Source of the DNA: Planctomycetaceae bacterium
GTDB lineage: Bacteria > Planctomycetota > Phycisphaerae > SM23-33
Length of the DNA: 64,000 bases
Direction: 5' to 3'
Assembly (NCBI GenBank): GCA_039680605.1
Contig: JBDKTA010000015.1
Location: forward strand, 78,661-142,660
Shown: piece by piece, positions 61,244 through 64,000 of the stretch
Layout of the letters: each line of letters starts with the position of its first letter
Position numbering within the stretch: the stretch's first letter is position 1
Made by a program: the position numbers and the translations under genes
The notes under the pieces: model-generated
Databases searched by the model: none
What the model was told of the DNA's origin: nothing
Seen by the model: only the letters and a program-made list of their open reading frames with translations

Positions 61244-62899
61244 CTATGCTTCCTCGACGACCACGCCGTTGCCGTCGTGGCGGATCACTCGCACGCGCGT
61301 GCCGGCGGCGATTATAGAGCCCTCGCTGGCCGCGTCCACCAGATCGTCGCCGAATCGCACCTTGCCCACCGGGCGACAGACTCGCTCGACGACGCCGACG
61401 TCGCCGACGGCGATGCGCTTCAGCGGCGAAGACTCCTCGACCGGCGGGGCCGGCTCGACGTGCGTCGCCGCCAGCACCAGGCGGTTCACCAGCGGCACGC
61501 GGGGCAGATACCTCGCCAGCAGGGCGATGGCTATCGTCGAACCCACCATTGCGATCAGCAGCGCCGCCAGGCCGGTGTTGAAGATGCTCCAGTCCAGGTT
61601 TGTTTTGGGCATCGGGAATTCCGTCGGGGCGTTGGGGATAATCATCGCCAGCAGAGCGATGATGACGATCAGCCCGCCGGCGGCCCCGAAGATGATGTAC
61701 CCCGGCAGCACGAAGATCTCCACTGCGATCAGCGCCAGCCCGACCACCAGGGCGAAAATCTCCAGCGGGTTGGCCAGGCCCATCAGCACGCGCGACAGCA
61801 CGATCAGCACCAGGCAGGCGATGGCGAGCGTTCCGGCCACCCCGAAACCCGGCGTCTGGAACTCCATGTATCCCAGCACCAGCATCCCCATCACGAGCAG
61901 GCTCTGGACGACTCCGGAGTTCATGAAGCGGATGAACTTCTGTCCGGCGTCGTCCTTGAGCAGCTTGGGGTCGCCAATGACGTTGAAGTGCGTCGCCAGG
62001 GCGTGCATGTCTTTGAAGACATTCTTGCAGAATCCGTAGTCGACGGCCTGCTCGGTCGTCATGGTGAGGATGTGGTTCTTGGAGTCGATGGTTCGCAGGA
62101 GCAGCCACTGGGATGTCTCGGGCAATTTCTCATCGACTTTCTTCTGCCACTCGTCGGCGTCGACGAACTGCAGTTGCCCGGTATCCTTGTGGCGTCGCAG
62201 GGAGACCTCGATTTCCTTGGTCATCATGGCCTGGACGAGCAGGGGATCATATCCGCCCTGGCGGGCGAGGTTGTCCAGCAGCGTCTTCATGTATGATTCG
62301 ATCTTCGCTCGCAGGTCCGCGGGCATCTGCTGGCCCATCATGACCGGCATCGAGTCGCCGATCTTGCCGTTGGGGACCATGTCGATTTCGCTGCAGGCCA
62401 AGGCGATGACCGCCCCGGCGCTGATCGCCTCGGGATTGACGAACGCCACCGTGTACACGCCGGCCAGGTCCTGCTGGATCAGCCGCGCGATGTCTTGCAT
62501 GGCGCCGACGGCTCCGCCGGGCGTGTCGATGTCGAACACCACCAACTGCGCCTCGGCCTTGATGCCCAGCACCTTTTGGCGCATCGTCTCGTACATCGGC
62601 TCGTTGATCTCGTCGTGAATCTCGATCACGTAGGCCCGCTCGATCTTGGCCGGGAGGGCGGGGCGCTTCTGCGCCGGCTCGATCCGGGCGAACCAGCCCT
62701 CTGCCGTGAACCGCGCGTCGGCCGGGGCCGCCGGCCAGCGCGCCGGTCCCGTCTGCGGCGCCGTCGCCGTCGCACGCGTCGCCGCCTGCGGCTGGGCCTC
62801 GATCAGGTTCGACCAGACCAGCAACCCCAGCACGACGGCCAAGCCGCCTCGCCGGATCGCCCGCACCGCACTTGAACGACGTGTGATTGACTTACCCAT
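61244..62899 (-). CDS. nfeD: Long NfeD: membrane-bound ClpP-class serine protease
   Basis: A 551-residue protein. Residues 1-35 form a signal or anchor. A ClpP/SppA-like protease domain follows (about 85-260) with VVFDIDTPGG and the catalytic Ser in PEAISAGAVIALAC (S160). Four to five helices (about 325-460) come next, then a C-terminal OB-fold, VGDVGVVERVCRPVGKVRFG, as in NfeD. It is the first gene of the nfeD-nfeD-floA operon. ATG 62899 was selected over 63043, whose extra codons pass through a REP copy. Confidence 0.88.
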   Translation of the reverse strand: MGKSITRRSSAVRAIRRGGLAVVLGLLVWSNLIEAQPQAATRATATAPQTGPARWPAAPADARFTAEGWFARIEPAQKRPALPAKIERAYVIEIHDEINEPMYETMRQKVLGIKAEAQLVVFDIDTPGGAVGAMQDIARLIQQDLAGVYTVAFVNPEAISAGAVIALACSEIDMVPNGKIGDSMPVMMGQQMPADLRAKIESYMKTLLDNLARQGGYDPLLVQAMMTKEIEVSLRRHKDTGQLQFVDADEWQKKVDEKLPETSQWLLLRTIDSKNHILTMTTEQAVDYGFCKNVFKDMHALATHFNVIGDPKLLKDDAGQKFIRFMNSGVVQSLLVMGMLVLGYMEFQTPGFGVAGTLAIACLVLIVLSRVLMGLANPLEIFALVVGLALIAVEIFVLPGYIIFGAAGGLIVIIALLAMIIPNAPTEFPMPKTNLDWSIFNTGLAALLIAMVGSTIAIALLARYLPRVPLVNRLVLAATHVEPAPPVEESSPLKRIAVGDVGVVERVCRPVGKVRFGDDLVDAASEGSIIAAGTRVRVIRHDGNGVVVEEA

Positions 62900-62971
62900 T
62901 GCGAGGCATTCTATGCAACAACCGCCGCCCGCACAAGATAGGGCTCCATCATTTTCCCGCCCGCCTCGCCG

Positions 62972-63070
62972 CTCCCTTGTGTCGCCCCTTCGGGGCTCTG
63001 GCAAATATGGATCCCGTTTCCGGGGGCTCACGCCCCCGGCCAAGATATATCGGCCCGTCGGGCCGAGGAA
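62972..63070. repeat. REP unit (left copy) next to the transposase
   Basis: Begins CTCCCTTGTGTCGCCCCTTC and ends CGGCCCGTCGGGCCGAGGAA; contains stems GTGTCGCCCCTTCGGGGCTC, GGGGGCTCACGCCCCC and GGCCCGTCGGGCC. It matches 63691-63790 with one base indel. At 63120-63170 a partial, inverted relative occurs (GGCCCGAAGGGCCGCC, CCGGGGCCGTCAGGCCCCGG), and 63197 has GCCCCGAAGGGGCGGCAC. Confidence 0.85.
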
Positions 63071-63237
63071 ACTGAAAGCAGCACAGAATTAGCTCCAATG
63101 TCCTGTCTCAAAGTCCGGCCTCAAGAGGCCCGAAGGGCCGCCATATCTTAGCCGGGGCCGTCAGGCCCCGGAGACATCGCTCCAAATAAATGTCCAGCCC
63201 CGAAGGGGCGGCACGTTTTGCGCCGCAATGAAAGCGC

Positions 63238-63684
63238 TCAAGCCCAAATGTATCTCTTGTCGTATTCGATCTCGTTCAACTCCAGCAGCGTGATCAACTC
63301 CTCCTGAAAGCTCTTCTTCTTGTGGTGTTGCGTCTGGCCCAGGACATACCGAACAACAGAATTCTTGACGCTTTGCGAGACGGAAAATGCGGCGTAGCCA
63401 TCCTGCCACGCAAAGGACTTCAGGCCGGGCAGAGTCTGATGAATCCATCTTGAACTATTCGATTTGAGCTTACCCACAAGACTGGCGACCGCTGCCGTTG
63501 GCGGAGCAATCAGGGCAACGTGAAAGTGGTCAGCCATGCCGTGAATGGCCAGCGGGATGCCTTTCAGATTACGAACAATGCCGGCGATGTATTTTGAGAC
63601 CTCGCTGATCTCGTTTTCTTTCAGGAAGGGTTTTCGTTCTTTGGTCGAGAAGACGACGTGATAGATCAGGTTGGTGTTTGACAT
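63238..63684 (-). CDS. REP-associated/IS200-type Y1 transposase (TnpA_REP)
   Basis: A 148-residue single-domain HUH transposase. HxH is in MADHFHVALI (H53, H55), with the catalytic tyrosine probably in VVRYVLGQTQHH (Y113). Start MSNTNLIYHVVFSTKERKPFL and end YDKRYIWA match the IS200/TnpA_REP kind. It is enclosed by near-identical REP copies (62972-63070, 63691-63790), typical of RAYT systems that move REP/BIME sequences rather than themselves. The start at 63684 is preferred over one in the right REP. Confidence 0.85.
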   Translation of the reverse strand: MSNTNLIYHVVFSTKERKPFLKENEISEVSKYIAGIVRNLKGIPLAIHGMADHFHVALIAPPTAAVASLVGKLKSNSSRWIHQTLPGLKSFAWQDGYAAFSVSQSVKNSVVRYVLGQTQHHKKKSFQEELITLLELNEIEYDKRYIWA

Positions 63685-63690
63685 AGCGCA

Positions 63691-63790
63691 CTCCCTTGTG
63701 TCGCCCCTTCGGGGCTCTGGCAAAATATGGATCCCGTTTCCGGGGGCTCACGCCCCCGGCCAAGATATATCGGCCCGTCGGGCCGAGGAA
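63691..63790. repeat. REP unit (right copy) next to the transposase
   Basis: Same sequence as 62972-63070 with one extra A in CAAAATATGG. Its start lies 7 bases upstream of the transposase ATG, so it could carry its promoter or regulate its translation. Confidence 0.85.
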
Positions 63791-64000
63791 TCGCTTCGAT
63801 CTTGGGACTTCAAACGTTGTTCTATTCGACTCGCTCGGGGGCAACCCCCGCGGTTGCGCCGCCAGCGACACTAACCCAACTTCCGCAGTTATAGATTTAT
63901 GCAGATTATTTTCGGTCGATTTGTGCAGGAATGGCGGTGCAATGGCGGCATTCTGCTACCCCAAAGGGTCTTTTCACTTGTTTTGGATCCGATCAGCCCG
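63791..64000. other. Right-edge region without recognised gene
   Basis: About 210 bases to the window end. I see no complete gene, terminator or known element here. Confidence 0.4.

Noticed and set aside
63791..64000. An insertion sequence end at the right edge
   Set aside because: No terminal inverted repeat or transposase frame is visible; the region is too short to decide.

Overview
This 64-kb GC-rich window most resembles a chromosome fragment of a Planctomycetota bacterium, probably Phycisphaerae-like. The assignment rests on gene content: an exosortase/PEP-CTERM exopolysaccharide operon, a DUF4175-like membrane protein with a very long Gln/Gly tract, a FloA/NfeD operon, secreted glycosidase-like proteins and beta-propellers, and heavy intergenic palindromic repeats. 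No phage, plasmid or CRISPR array is visible.

Layout. 0-14 kb: a partial lipoprotein, transaldolase, a CBS-domain protein, PolX DNA polymerase, a WD40-CAP fusion, a DUF1854 protein convergent with a type-1 ABC exporter, and a 1384-residue multi-PAS histidine kinase. 14-28 kb: tRNA-Ser, a secreted glycosidase-like protein, an antitoxin next to a decayed ParE toxin, a 1053-residue double-activase protein of the 2-hydroxyacyl-CoA dehydratase activator type, a PEP-CTERM protein, a secreted Arg/Gln/Pro-rich protein, a short GcvT-like protein, a kinase-receiver hybrid and a GH29 fucosidase. 28-34 kb: a repeat-riddled accessory zone with RHS remnants, a broken hemW, a radical SAM protein with an unusual C-terminal extension, and a hierarchical tandem repeat. 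34-45 kb: a five-gene exosortase/polysaccharide export operon. 45-51 kb: tRNA-Thr, a dehydratase-like protein, a Tes/Mss-family radical SAM enzyme and a translationally coupled SPASM radical SAM enzyme. 51-57 kb: an intact VapBC45-like toxin-antitoxin pair, a lipoprotein and the DUF4175-like protein. 57-64 kb: a small lipoprotein/propeller pair, the nfeD-nfeD-floA operon, and a REP-associated transposase between near-identical REP copies.

The most interesting signal is a possible ether or membrane-spanning lipid system. The Tes/Mss-type radical SAM protein (46995-48893) resembles enzymes that join lipid tails into membrane-spanning chains. Its upstream neighbour (45666-46964) and the separate double activase (17166-20327) look like the two halves of the one long protein that in other anaerobes makes ether bonds (PlsA/GeR type). 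Here the halves are split by about 25 kb. The assignment is from remembered family motifs and needs alignment and lipid data.

The second theme is repeat traffic. At least six families of short palindromes are scattered through the window. Some are embedded in genes (hemW, the SPASM radical SAM) and one truncates a small secreted protein, so the RAYT-type transposase at the right end probably has relatives acting across this genome.
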